This document shows positions 41,202-50,603 of a stretch of 50,936 nucleotides of DNA, one piece after another. Position 1 is the first letter of the stretch. Every line of letters begins with the position of its first letter. Source of the DNA: an uncultured Prevotella sp. (GTDB lineage Bacteria > Bacteroidota > Bacteroidia > Bacteroidales > Bacteroidaceae); NCBI GenBank assembly GCA_900314455.1, contig OMVI01000024.1, positions 1-50,936 of the forward strand, written 5' to 3'. The notes beneath the pieces are model-generated. The model saw only the letters and a program-made list of their open reading frames with translations. It did not search any database and was not told where the DNA came from. Position numbers and translations under genes: made by a program.

Positions 41202-44200
41202 ATGAGAAAAATCAACTTACTAACACTCGCCGCAGCTTTGTTGCTTTGGTTTGCAGCCCTGCCGCAAGCCGCTTCAGCACAGACCGGCAAGCGTGCGCCA
41301 CTCGGCGCAAGGCCACTCGCTAGTGTCCAGAAAGGCACTCCGGCGTTCGCCTCATCAGCAAGGGAGGTCGCTCCGCTCGGCGTTGCCCCCGGAGTACCAA
41401 ACGTTATCGGCTCGGTTATCTTCGCTGATAACTGGTCGGAGTACCACTACGGTACCGTTACGTTCCCTCTTCAGGCTAACACAACGGTGACAACCCGCAA
41501 GGAAGACGCCAATCTTAACGCTAACGGCGGTGCCATTCTTCAAGATGACATCTACAAGGTCGTCAACTACAACAGCAGCTTTGGTTTCGCTATCTTCTCC
41601 CGTTGGAACATTGACACATGGGAGCGGATGGAGACTCCGGGCCTTATCAAGGCCGAATGCGCTGCTACGGCAGTGTCTCTCGACCCAACAGACGGCAAGG
41701 TCTATGGCTGTTTCTATGAGATTGACGACTCCGGTTATATAGGCAACAAGTACAAATTTGGAACTGTCGACTACAATACGAAGAAGCGTACGAACATCGG
41801 AACTCTCGATTCACTCTTCGTTGGTATAGCTGCTTCACCTCAGGGCGAAATCTTCGGTATCCGTAGCGACGGTATGCTGTGCAAGATTAACAAGCAGACA
41901 GGCGGTGTTTGGCCAGTTGGCGCCACCGGGCTGAAGCCATTGCGCGCTTTGCAGAGTGCTGCCTTCGACCCTGCTTCGGGCAAACTCTATTGGGCAGCGA
42001 GCCTCACTGACGGCACGGGAGCACTCTATGAAGTCAACACAACTACTGGAAAGGCTACGCTCTTCTCACGTTTCCCACACAACGAGGAAATCGTTGGCAT
42101 GTGCATCCAGGCTCCGGCGGCTGCGCTCGAGGCTCCGGACAGTGTCAGCGGAGTATCTGTGAACTTCCCGTCAGGCTCTCTCAGCGGCACATTGACATTC
42201 ACTGCGCCTACCAAAGCTTACAACGGAACCACCACACTTACCGGAGCACTTACCTATACCGTACTTAGTCACGGCAAGCAGGTAGCCACTGGCAGTGTAC
42301 AACCTGGTGCTACGGTTACCACTTCTACGTTCTCCGAGACTCAGGGATACGACACACTGCGCATATATGTCAGCAATGCTGCCGGCAACGGTGTGACAAA
42401 GAAGCAGGTCAACTGGTTTGGTCTCGACACTCCGCAGCCTGTTTCAAACGTGAAACTTACTGTTGACGGACTCAAGGCAACACTTACTTGGGACGCTCCG
42501 AAGAGCGGTGTGCACGGCGGATATGCTGATGCGTCGGCTCTCACTTATAAGATTGTACGTCAGCCGGATGGCGCTACCATGGCAACGGCTCAGAAAGGCA
42601 CTACCTATACAGAGACTTTCCCAACAGGAACAGTACGCTCTCTTGCTTACTCCGTTACTCCTGTGAACGGCTCTCTGCAAGGTGAGGCAACCACATCTTC
42701 GCAGGAATTCGTCGGCAATGCTCTCGAACCACCTTACAAGAACGAGTTCTCAACTGAGGATGACTTCAAAAATATGTCAGTCATTGATGCTAATGGCGAT
42801 AACGAAACATGGGTTTACTGGGACCGCCTGAACGAGAACTGCGCTCGTTGCGACCACTATCGCGGCACAAACGACGACTGGTTGGTTACGCCTCCACTCC
42901 GTTTGAAAGCTAATACTAAATATAAGGTGTTCGTAAAGGCCAAGGGCTTTGCTTCTTTCTATACAGAGAAGTTCAGCGTTCGCTTAGGTACAGCCAACAC
43001 GGCAGCAGCTTTGGCTTCCGGCTTGTCTGTTATTCCAACAACAGTTGTTAAGTCAGGCGAATGGGCTGTTTACTCTAATGAGGTAACAGTCGACAACGAT
43101 GGCGTTTATTATCTTGGCGTTCACAATGAAGGCGACGACAATTCTAACTTTCTCTACATCGACAGTCTCGGCATCGAGGGCGGTGTCTCTCAGGCTGTTC
43201 CTGCAAAGCCAAGCAATCTGAAGCTTGTCGCTGACGCTCAGGGAGCCACAAAGGTAACCATCAGCTTTAACAATCCGGACAAGACTTTGGAAGGTGACGC
43301 ACTCTCATCGATTACCACTACTGAGGTATATCGTGACGGTGAGCTTGTCAAGAAGTTCGATAATCCACAGCCGGGAAGCGCTGTCAGCCTCGTTGATTCA
43401 CTCGCTGATGCAGGCATGAACCATTATACTGTCTACTCAACCAACGCTGATGGCAAGGGAGCAGTTGCCTCTGACTCAGTCTATTGTGGTGAAGATGTAC
43501 CTGGTGCACCAACTGAGGTAACTCTGAAGGACAAGGGCGACCACGTACACCTTACGTGGAAGGCTCCTACAATTGGCGCAAATGGTGGCTATATCGACAC
43601 TAGCGCACTCTCATATCTGCTTCAGGACAACAGCTACACACTGCTCGACGTCCTCGAAGGAACATCAACCGACCGCACACCGGACGTTACCGGCACACAG
43701 CGCATGCTCTACTATGGCGTTTCAGCTGTATCGTCATCAACTCAGTCGATAGGTTCAACCGGCGTTTCGAACCCAATCATCATCGGAGATGCTTACAAGT
43801 TGCCATTCGTCGAGACTTTCGCACAGGGCAATAAAGCAACTTATTGGGCTGGATTCATCAACGGCCGCACTGTAAAGGTCATCGGCGGACCTGATGCCAA
43901 TGGTGACCAGGGTTACATTTCTATGCAGCTCAACGACTCAGTGACGACATCCACACTCTCTTCGGGTAAGATTTCGCTTAAGGGAACCATCAACCCTGTA
44001 CTTGAGTTCTACTTCTATGCAGACCCTGTAAAGAACGCAACTCTCCTCACTAAGGTAACTGACCAGGACGCAACTGACGACGCTGTTGACCTCGAGCAGT
44101 ACACTTCGCTCAGCGGAACAGCAGGTTGGCGCAAGGTATCTGTACCTTTGACCGACTACATCAGCAAGCCGTACATCACTCTTAACTTTGTTGGAACATC

Positions 44201-45635
44201 GACAGACGGCACCGCTATCTCTATCGACAACATCACTGTGAAGGACGTTCTTGAGCATAATCTCTCAGCAACTATAAAGGCTCCGGGCACCGTCTTTGCC
44301 GATAAGGACAACAAGGTGACTGTTACCGTTACCAACGAGGGAACAGCACAGAACGGCAACGCTACCGTTAACCTCTACATGGACAGCAAACTCGTAGGCT
44401 CACAGGCTGTCAGCGCACTCGCTCCAGAGGCTACCGCAACATACAGTTTCAATGTTGTTCCGGGCGTAAACTCTAACTCTCAGGTTAAGTTCTATGCTTA
44501 TGTAGACTATGCCGATGACCAGAAGCTCGACAACAACACTACCGACACGGTTACTTCTAATGTAACAATGCCATCTTATCCAACAGTAACACTGGTTGGT
44601 TCGCTCAACGCCAACAACCAGGGCGTACTGACATGGAATACTCCGGACGTATCTAACGTACAGGGTCAGGTTACCGAAGGTGCCGAGGACTACGACGCAT
44701 TCAGCATCGACGGCTTTGGTGAGTGGACTCTAATCGACGGTGATGGCGCAACAACGAGCGCTATTGGCGACGGCTGGGGCGACTACTACAAGTATCCTAA
44801 CGTACATGAGCCGATGGCATACATGGTATTCAACCCATCTGTTGCAAAGATTCGCGACAACAAGTTCTCCGATGCTGAGAGCGTAGACTACGGCCCTCAC
44901 AGCGGAAAACAGGAGTTCGCATCCTTCAGCGCTAATGGTGTCAGAAACAACGACTGGCTCATTTCGCCGCGCCTCAACGGTAAAGCACAGACCATTTCGT
45001 TCTGGGCTAAGACCGCAACGACAACATTCGGATATGAGACATTCGAAATCCTTTACTCTAAGGAGAGCACCGATACCGCTACATTCGTAAAGATTGGCGG
45101 TTCAGACAAGACTCCGGCAGAGTGGACACAGTACACTGCTCAGCTTCCGGAGGGCACTCGCTACTTCGCAATCCGTTGCACATCGAACAACCACCATGTC
45201 TTCCTTGTCGACGATATTACCTACACCGCCTACACTGCTGAGGACCTCGTAGTAAGTGGTTACAATGTTTATCGCAACGGCGAGAAACTTAACGACACTC
45301 CTGTTACTGTGACAACGTACACCGACAACGATGTTCCGGCTGACGCAACCTATCAGGTATCAGTTGTATATACACTCGGTGAGTCGGCATTGTCTAACAA
45401 GGTGAATCTGAAGAACCCTAACGGAATAGCTGTTATCAATGCTTCTCAGAGTTCAATCGTTACCGGTCGCGGCTCGCTCGGTCTCAACAACATCACCGGA
45501 GCTCCAGTTGTAGTTTACAACGTAGCTGGTGCTGTTGTCTACAAGGGCAGCGACAGCAATGTCAACCTCAACGTTCCGGCAGGCGTTTACCTCGTAAACG
45601 TAGCGGGAAAGACCGTTAAGGTAGCTGTTAAGTAA
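41202..45635 (+). CDS. Large secreted T9SS adhesin-like protein (Fn3 and cleaved-adhesin/anchor-J domains)
   Basis: A 1477-residue protein. A signal peptide (about 1-27) precedes a beta-propeller-like region (about 75-310; DGKVYGCFYEIDDSGY, IAASPQGEIFGIRSDGMLCK). It is followed by fibronectin III-like modules (about 310-510, 665-860) alternating with three choice-of-anchor-J/cleaved-adhesin domains starting near residues 513, 866 and 1166 (for example NDDWLVTPPLRLKANTKYKV, NDWLISPRLNGKAQTISFW). A CARDB-like domain lies at about 1019-1120, and the last 65 residues form a T9SS sorting domain ending GVYLVNVAGKTVKVAVK. No catalytic motif was seen; binding to host or dietary glycans or proteins is likely. 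A terminator follows. Confidence 0.87.
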   Translation: MRKINLLTLAAALLLWFAALPQAASAQTGKRAPLGARPLASVQKGTPAFASSAREVAPLGVAPGVPNVIGSVIFADNWSEYHYGTVTFPLQANTTVTTRKEDANLNANGGAILQDDIYKVVNYNSSFGFAIFSRWNIDTWERMETPGLIKAECAATAVSLDPTDGKVYGCFYEIDDSGYIGNKYKFGTVDYNTKKRTNIGTLDSLFVGIAASPQGEIFGIRSDGMLCKINKQTGGVWPVGATGLKPLRALQSAAFDPASGKLYWAASLTDGTGALYEVNTTTGKATLFSRFPHNEEIVGMCIQAPAAALEAPDSVSGVSVNFPSGSLSGTLTFTAPTKAYNGTTTLTGALTYTVLSHGKQVATGSVQPGATVTTSTFSETQGYDTLRIYVSNAAGNGVTKKQVNWFGLDTPQPVSNVKLTVDGLKATLTWDAPKSGVHGGYADASALTYKIVRQPDGATMATAQKGTTYTETFPTGTVRSLAYSVTPVNGSLQGEATTSSQEFVGNALEPPYKNEFSTEDDFKNMSVIDANGDNETWVYWDRLNENCARCDHYRGTNDDWLVTPPLRLKANTKYKVFVKAKGFASFYTEKFSVRLGTANTAAALASGLSVIPTTVVKSGEWAVYSNEVTVDNDGVYYLGVHNEGDDNSNFLYIDSLGIEGGVSQAVPAKPSNLKLVADAQGATKVTISFNNPDKTLEGDALSSITTTEVYRDGELVKKFDNPQPGSAVSLVDSLADAGMNHYTVYSTNADGKGAVASDSVYCGEDVPGAPTEVTLKDKGDHVHLTWKAPTIGANGGYIDTSALSYLLQDNSYTLLDVLEGTSTDRTPDVTGTQRMLYYGVSAVSSSTQSIGSTGVSNPIIIGDAYKLPFVETFAQGNKATYWAGFINGRTVKVIGGPDANGDQGYISMQLNDSVTTSTLSSGKISLKGTINPVLEFYFYADPVKNATLLTKVTDQDATDDAVDLEQYTSLSGTAGWRKVSVPLTDYISKPYITLNFVGTSTDGTAISIDNITVKDVLEHNLSATIKAPGTVFADKDNKVTVTVTNEGTAQNGNATVNLYMDSKLVGSQAVSALAPEATATYSFNVVPGVNSNSQVKFYAYVDYADDQKLDNNTTDTVTSNVTMPSYPTVTLVGSLNANNQGVLTWNTPDVSNVQGQVTEGAEDYDAFSIDGFGEWTLIDGDGATTSAIGDGWGDYYKYPNVHEPMAYMVFNPSVAKIRDNKFSDAESVDYGPHSGKQEFASFSANGVRNNDWLISPRLNGKAQTISFWAKTATTTFGYETFEILYSKESTDTATFVKIGGSDKTPAEWTQYTAQLPEGTRYFAIRCTSNNHHVFLVDDITYTAYTAEDLVVSGYNVYRNGEKLNDTPVTVTTYTDNDVPADATYQVSVVYTLGESALSNKVNLKNPNGIAVINASQSSIVTGRGSLGLNNITGAPVVVYNVAGAVVYKGSDSNVNLNVPAGVYLVNVAGKTVKVAVK

Positions 45636-45644
45636 GATTAATTA

Positions 45645-45695
45645 AAGCCTGCGACCGCTCCGCTCACGTCAGAGTGGAGTAGGGGCAGGCTTTTT
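45645..45695 (+). terminator. Intrinsic terminator after the 1477-residue gene
   Basis: AAGCCTGC (45645-45652) pairs with GCAGGCTT (45685-45692) before a run of T. Inside, CTCCGCTC and GAGTGGAG form a second stem. No TAnnTTTG promoter was found between it and the protease gene at 45708, so the protease may depend on read-through. Confidence 0.8.
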
Positions 45696-45707
45696 AAATA
45701 TCATAAT

Positions 45708-47630
45708 ATGAACATCAAGAAATCATTACTCTTCTTTCTGTTGGCTTCCGCCACGGTTGCAAATGCTGCTCCACGGACACCTCAGCAGATACTAATCATA
45801 GCTGCAAAGGCTTTCTCCGATGCCACGCTGCCTCTCGTCAAGCATGCCCCTCGTGGTGGTGCCGCCGATTTGAAGGTCCTCTACAAGACCTCAGAGATTA
45901 GCCTCGTCGGAGCCAGGGCAAGCGGTTTCGTCCTCGTAAGCAACGACGATGAGTTCTCGCCGGTGCTCGGCTATTCAACCAACTGGTCTGACAACTATGC
46001 TCAAAACGACGGTCTTATGTGGTGGATATCAACCGCCACAAAGAACCTCAACGCCCGCAAGGCTGCCCGTCAGGCTCTTGGCGCAACGTCGTCGACACCT
46101 GAACAGCTCGGCTACAAGACTTCCGTCGACGCTCTTGTCAGCAGTAAGTGGGACCAGGGCACACCGTTCAACAACCAGACTCCTCTCTTCTCGTCATCTA
46201 CCGGCACGTTCGTACGTCCTCTGACGGGTTGCGTTGCCACGGCAATGTCACAGGTTATGTATTCTCACAAGTACCCTTCCACTATTCACGGTCAGGTTTT
46301 CTACCGCATGAAGCAGGGCGACAACGGTGAGTTCCGTACTTTCAGCAAGGACCTCGACGGAGTTACTATCGACTATGCGAACATGCTCGACACTTACGAA
46401 GAGGGCACTTACTCGAAGAAACAGGGAAATGCTGTTGCCGCATTGATGGCAAATGCCGGCATGACGGTTAACATGCAGTACTCCACAACATTCAGCGGAG
46501 CCTACGGAACCGATGCAGCGCTCGCACTGAGGAAGTACTTCGGCTATGACAACACAGAGTATTACTTCCGTATGGAGGTAGAGGACAGTTGGTGGAAGAA
46601 CAAAGTCTATGAGGCTTTGAACAACGGCAACCCTATCATTTACGGTGCTGTCGATTCCAAAGGACACGGCGGCCACTGCTTCGTTCTTGACGGATACGAT
46701 GCCAAGGGCTTTGTTCACGTCAACTGGGGATGGTCCGGTTCACAGGACGGATACTATGATATCGACGTCCTCGACCCAGGAACACTGTCGTCATATCAGT
46801 TCTCTGAGCAGCAGGAAATGGTCATTGCCGACCCTGACAGTGTCCGTCCGGCAGTCGTTGAGGTCAATGTTGCTGAGCCGGGAAAGCTCTCTGAGGCTCT
46901 TCCGACGGAGGGACGCTACGACATTCGCGACCTTAAGATAACCGGAAAGCTCAACGGCACGGACATCCGTACGCTCCGTGAGCTTATGGGAAAGACCATT
47001 GACGACAAGAAGACGAACGGAATGCTGAAGCATCTAGACCTCAGTGAGGCTAGCATTGTTGCCGGTGGCGACTCTTATGCAGTATCTCTGAGTGGCGCTC
47101 CACTATATGCTGAGAAGGACAACGTGCTTCCACGCTACGCATTCTTCTTCCTTCCGAACATCTCATCGATATCTCTTCCGGAGAACCTGACGGAGATTGG
47201 CGACTCGGCAATGGCTTTCTCGTACAACATTACATCAGTAAACCTCCCGAAGACTCTGAAGAAAATCGGCTCTGGAGTTTTCTATAACAATATCGCAATG
47301 CGTGATATCTACTGCAAGGCGATGGCTCCTGTAGAGCTTGCCGATACTGCCTTCAAGGACATCAACCACACTGATAACAACGTAGTATCGCTCTGCCGCC
47401 TCCATGTTCCGCAGGGAACGAAGGACGTATTCTCGTCGAACGACCTTTGGAACGACTTCCTTGAAATTATCGACGATGAGCCTGTTACGACCGATGCCAT
47501 CCGCACAATAAGCTTAAAGGATGAAAACGCCGACAAGGCTGTTTACACTCTCGATGGTGTACGTGTGAATGCGGCAAATCTGAAGCCGGGCATTTATATC
47601 ACAGGAGGTAAAAAGAGGATTATCAAATAA
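45708..47630 (+). CDS. Secreted C10 (streptopain-like) cysteine protease with BspA-like LRR and T9SS sorting domain
   Basis: A 640-residue precursor. Signal peptide: about 1-20. The propeptide (about 21-145, with GFVLVSNDDEFSPVLGYS) matches the inhibitory pro-domain of C10 peptidases. The mature catalytic domain (about 145-375) has the nucleophile Cys175 in PLTGCVATAMSQVM, His323 in GHGGHCFVLDGY, and the family's VNWGWSGSQDGYYDI. Residues about 395-565 contain leucine-rich repeats of the BspA type (ISLPENLTEIGDSAMAFS, NLPKTLKKIGSGVFYNN). The end (DGVRVNAANLKPGIYI) is a T9SS sorting domain. It is a surface or released protease related to streptopain (SpeB), periodontain and interpain. The LRR may hold it to host or bacterial surfaces. 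Confidence 0.92.
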   Translation: MNIKKSLLFFLLASATVANAAPRTPQQILIIAAKAFSDATLPLVKHAPRGGAADLKVLYKTSEISLVGARASGFVLVSNDDEFSPVLGYSTNWSDNYAQNDGLMWWISTATKNLNARKAARQALGATSSTPEQLGYKTSVDALVSSKWDQGTPFNNQTPLFSSSTGTFVRPLTGCVATAMSQVMYSHKYPSTIHGQVFYRMKQGDNGEFRTFSKDLDGVTIDYANMLDTYEEGTYSKKQGNAVAALMANAGMTVNMQYSTTFSGAYGTDAALALRKYFGYDNTEYYFRMEVEDSWWKNKVYEALNNGNPIIYGAVDSKGHGGHCFVLDGYDAKGFVHVNWGWSGSQDGYYDIDVLDPGTLSSYQFSEQQEMVIADPDSVRPAVVEVNVAEPGKLSEALPTEGRYDIRDLKITGKLNGTDIRTLRELMGKTIDDKKTNGMLKHLDLSEASIVAGGDSYAVSLSGAPLYAEKDNVLPRYAFFFLPNISSISLPENLTEIGDSAMAFSYNITSVNLPKTLKKIGSGVFYNNIAMRDIYCKAMAPVELADTAFKDINHTDNNVVSLCRLHVPQGTKDVFSSNDLWNDFLEIIDDEPVTTDAIRTISLKDENADKAVYTLDGVRVNAANLKPGIYITGGKKRIIK

Positions 47631-47653
47631 GCTTTAATCAAATATCGTTTCTT

Positions 47654-47685
47654 AGCCACTAATCTTCGGGGTTAGTGGCTTTTTT
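47654..47685 (+). terminator. Intrinsic terminator after the protease gene
   Basis: AGCCACTAA (47654-47662) and TTAGTGGCT (47672-47680) form a 9-bp stem followed by TTTTTG. The loop contains CTTCGGG, a stable tetraloop-like closure. Confidence 0.88.
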
Positions 47686-47720
47686 GTTTTGTTTAAGCCA
47701 GAATTATAAGAATTTTTTAG

Positions 47721-47728
47721 TAACTTTG
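47721..47728 (+). promoter_or_regulatory. -7 box of the duplicated cleaved-adhesin protein gene
   Basis: TAACTTTG; the start would be near 47735, about 28 nt before ATG 47763. The surrounding 17-mer TTTTTAGTAACTTTGCA is identical to that of the TPR/AraC regulator promoter. Confidence 0.6.
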
Positions 47729-47762
47729 CAGCCTACATTATAAATTATTATCAATTAAGCTT

Positions 47763-50270
47763 ATGCAAAACAATACTCATCAGATAGTATTCTGTGGCTT
47801 CGGCAAGCTGATTCTCGGACTGCTTCTCTTTCTTGTAGCACTTCCAATGGCGGCCCAGAAGCGGAACATAAATCTGACAATAAATGTCGCAACGAATACC
47901 GGCGAGAGCCTTAAGGGGCAGACTGTGGACCTGCAACAGACCGACTACAGTCTCGGTTACGGAACTTTGACACTAGACGACAAAGGCTCGGTGTCGGTGA
48001 AGGTTTATGCCGGCAACCACAAACTGACCATAACCCGCAGCGGTTATAATGATTTCACGTCTTCGTTCAGCGTTTCGAAGGATACAACTGTGACGGCTCA
48101 GCTCGTTGAAGCGTTCCAGACGCCTTACTCGCTTTCAACTAATGTGGAGCACAACGCGCAGACCGGTCTCAACGATGTCACCCTGACATGGAACCGCGAG
48201 GCACCTGTCTTCTTCGATGACTTCGAGAGCTATGAACCGTTTGCTACCACCTTCGGCTCGTGGACGGGTATCGACCGCGACCATCTCACGGCAGCACCGC
48301 TCGTAGGAAGCTATCCTAACCGCGGCGTCTTTGAGTATGCACAAATCATCAGCCCTATGAACGTAGACCCGACATGGTGGTACGATTATCCTATTCTTCG
48401 TCCTTACGGTGGTCTTCAGTATGTTGGCTTTATCCGTACGGGCAGCAATGAGCCTAACGACGACTGGCTTATATCGCCGACAATTACTCCGGGCAACGAC
48501 AATGTCTTGCAGTTCATGGCTCATGCAGCCGACCAATACGACGAGAAATTCCAGGTTTACGTGACCACAAAGACTGATAATCCCGACGTATCGGACTTCA
48601 CCATGATTTCAAGCGGAAACTATGAGTCGGTCGATTACAAGTCATGGCACCGCATGACCTATGATTTAAGCCAGTATGCTGGTACTCCTATAAAGTTCGC
48701 AATACGCTATCTTGGCAACTACAACAATTTAGGTGCTTTCATGCTGATGGTCGACAACGTCTATGTTGGTCAGCGTCCGCTTACGGCTTCTCAGGTAAAG
48801 GCATCGCCAATAGCACCAGTTGCAAAGCGTGTGACGAAGAACTCACCACTGAACCCTAACGAGTCGTTCCGCGTTTACCTCAACGATGCGCAGGTCGGAA
48901 CAACTGAGGATTACTCATACACATACAAAGGACTTACGGCAGGTACCTACAAGCTTGGCGTACAGAGTGTTTACAAGGCTTCGCAGAGTGCCATCGTCGA
49001 TACAACCATTACTATCAGCGGACGGTATGCACGAGTTAATGCGCAGGTATTGACAAACAACAACAAGTCGGTGGACGGCAATGTGCTCGTGGTGACTGCC
49101 AAGTCATCGGCTGAGACGTTCACGGATACAATCAAGAACGGCACGGCCACGTTCGCGTCGCTTCCTTACGGCGACTATCTTGCAGAAGTTTCCGCACCTA
49201 ACTATGAAGACTTCACGACGGAGTTCACTATCAATAAAGACACAACTGTTAGTATACCGTTGACTGAAAAGATAACAGACCCGTACAATCTGACTGCCGA
49301 TGTCACTTACGACGCTGACAATCAGGACTATGACGCTGTGGTGAAGTGGAACCAGAACCTTAGTTTCCACGACAGCTTTGAGAGCTATCCAGACTTCGCA
49401 ACCGGCTCCTTCGGCGACTGGCGCACATACGACCTCGACCAGCATATATGCTATCCGATTTCTCTTAACGGCACTGTGATTAACTTCCCGGGTGCCAGCA
49501 CGACCGATAAGCCTTCTGCTGTGCCTCCACTTGTGTTCAATCCGAAGTCGACAACGCCTGCTATGACGAGCGATGCGGCTGTCCTTGCCCCTGAGGGAGA
49601 CAAGACAATAATCTTCTTCTCGCCACAACAGAACGGCGCAAACAAGTGGCTTGTCTCGCCGCTCATCACGGTTCGCGACAGCTTCGTTGTACGTTTCGCG
49701 GCAAAGTCGTACACTGATATGTATGGCAAAGACCAGATGGAGGTTGCCGTCAGCACTTCCGGCAACGACCCGCAGACATCGAATTTCACAACCGTCAGCA
49801 CCATTAACCCTGTCACCGCAGGACAATGGACGCTCTATGAGACCGACCTCAAGAACTATGTAGGTCAGCAGGTCTACATCGGTGTCCACTATGTCAGCTA
49901 CGATTGCTTCTTCTCCCAGCTCGACAACTTCTATGTTGGCAATCCGAGCGGCAGCAGTTTCGTTGACGTAGGTGCAGTCGACCACTATAACATATACCTC
50001 GATGGAAAGCTTGTCGGTACATCCACAACGCCGACTTTCACCATCAACAGTATCACGGCAGGTACGCATACGGTTGGCATTGAGGCTGTCTACACGTCTG
50101 GCAAGAGCAAGATTGTGACGACAACTATCAACACTGCCACTGGCATCGAGGCTGTTTACACCAATAAGACTGATGTGAACGCACCGGCTTACAACCTTGC
50201 CGGACAGCGCGTCTCATCTACTTACCGTGGCATCGTGATACAGAATGGCCATAAGTTCATACGTAAGTAA
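47763..50270 (+). CDS. Secreted T9SS protein with duplicated cleaved-adhesin modules
   Basis: An 835-residue protein. A signal peptide or anchor (to about residue 35; LILGLLLFLVALPMAAQ) is followed by two copies of the same module: a carboxypeptidase-regulatory-like beta domain, a gingipain-type cleaved-adhesin domain, and an Fn3-like linker. Copy 1 spans about 36-420 (DFTSSFSVSKDTTV, FFDDFESYEPFATT, NDDWLISPTI). Copy 2 spans about 421-790 (DFTTEFTINKDTTV, FHDSFESYPDFATG, NKWLVSPLITV). The end (YNLAGQRVSSTYRGIVIQNG) is a T9SS sorting domain. Related domains in gingipains and haemagglutinins bind haem, cells or matrix. No catalytic site was seen. It has its own promoter and stands downstream of the protease. 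Confidence 0.87.
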   Translation: MQNNTHQIVFCGFGKLILGLLLFLVALPMAAQKRNINLTINVATNTGESLKGQTVDLQQTDYSLGYGTLTLDDKGSVSVKVYAGNHKLTITRSGYNDFTSSFSVSKDTTVTAQLVEAFQTPYSLSTNVEHNAQTGLNDVTLTWNREAPVFFDDFESYEPFATTFGSWTGIDRDHLTAAPLVGSYPNRGVFEYAQIISPMNVDPTWWYDYPILRPYGGLQYVGFIRTGSNEPNDDWLISPTITPGNDNVLQFMAHAADQYDEKFQVYVTTKTDNPDVSDFTMISSGNYESVDYKSWHRMTYDLSQYAGTPIKFAIRYLGNYNNLGAFMLMVDNVYVGQRPLTASQVKASPIAPVAKRVTKNSPLNPNESFRVYLNDAQVGTTEDYSYTYKGLTAGTYKLGVQSVYKASQSAIVDTTITISGRYARVNAQVLTNNNKSVDGNVLVVTAKSSAETFTDTIKNGTATFASLPYGDYLAEVSAPNYEDFTTEFTINKDTTVSIPLTEKITDPYNLTADVTYDADNQDYDAVVKWNQNLSFHDSFESYPDFATGSFGDWRTYDLDQHICYPISLNGTVINFPGASTTDKPSAVPPLVFNPKSTTPAMTSDAAVLAPEGDKTIIFFSPQQNGANKWLVSPLITVRDSFVVRFAAKSYTDMYGKDQMEVAVSTSGNDPQTSNFTTVSTINPVTAGQWTLYETDLKNYVGQQVYIGVHYVSYDCFFSQLDNFYVGNPSGSSFVDVGAVDHYNIYLDGKLVGTSTTPTFTINSITAGTHTVGIEAVYTSGKSKIVTTTINTATGIEAVYTNKTDVNAPAYNLAGQRVSSTYRGIVIQNGHKFIRK

Positions 50271-50299
50271 GGGCTTGGACAAGTTATTTAAAATAATAA

Positions 50300-50361
50300 G
50301 ATTATCCGCCCTACATCTCCACAACTGAGCCATCCATTGCAAGGGCGTCCCTTGTGGGCGC
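50300..50361. repeat. GATTATCCGCC dispersed element, copy 2
   Basis: Same start (GATTATCCGCC) and order as 35699-35765, ending with hairpin GGCGTCCC/GGGCGC (one bulged T). It lies 30 bp after the last gene. The 666-bp end of the window (50271-50936) holds no gene I can support, only repeats and hairpins. Confidence 0.55.
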
Positions 50362-50499
50362 GTCGTTGTAGACATTAGGTTCTTTAATCCCCCACATTAC
50401 GCTATCGCTTATGTGTGGTCTTCGACGGTTTTACTTCTTCGAAGTAATTGTAGACAACAACATATACACTTCAAATATTTGAAGAATCATAATGCATAA

Positions 50500-50528
50500 C
50501 ATGCCGGGCTGCGATGCAGTCCGGCATG
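50500..50528. terminator. CATGCCGG hairpin, copy 2
   Basis: CATGCCGGGCTGC pairs with GCAGTCCGGCATG and is followed by TTTCGT. Outer stem and tail are the same as at 23183-23211; the inner four pairs (CTGC/GCAG instead of TTAC/GTAA) have changed together. Confidence 0.6.
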
Positions 50529-50603
50529 TTTCGTATTATAGTAGATTATGTTCTCCGATGACAAAGGTTAGGTATTACGATGCGAAAGGTAAGCTTTGAG
50601 AAA

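Noticed and set aside
49104-50069. Open frame of 321 codons on the minus strand within the last T9SS gene
   Set aside because: Antisense shadow of a recognised secreted protein; no domain or start signals.
50373-50450. Hairpins around CCCCCACATTACGC and TCTTCGA...TTCGAAG as a possible intron or integron site
   Set aside because: No reverse transcriptase, maturase or integrase gene is present, and the pairing is too short for a group II domain V. It is treated as ordinary intergenic repeat DNA.
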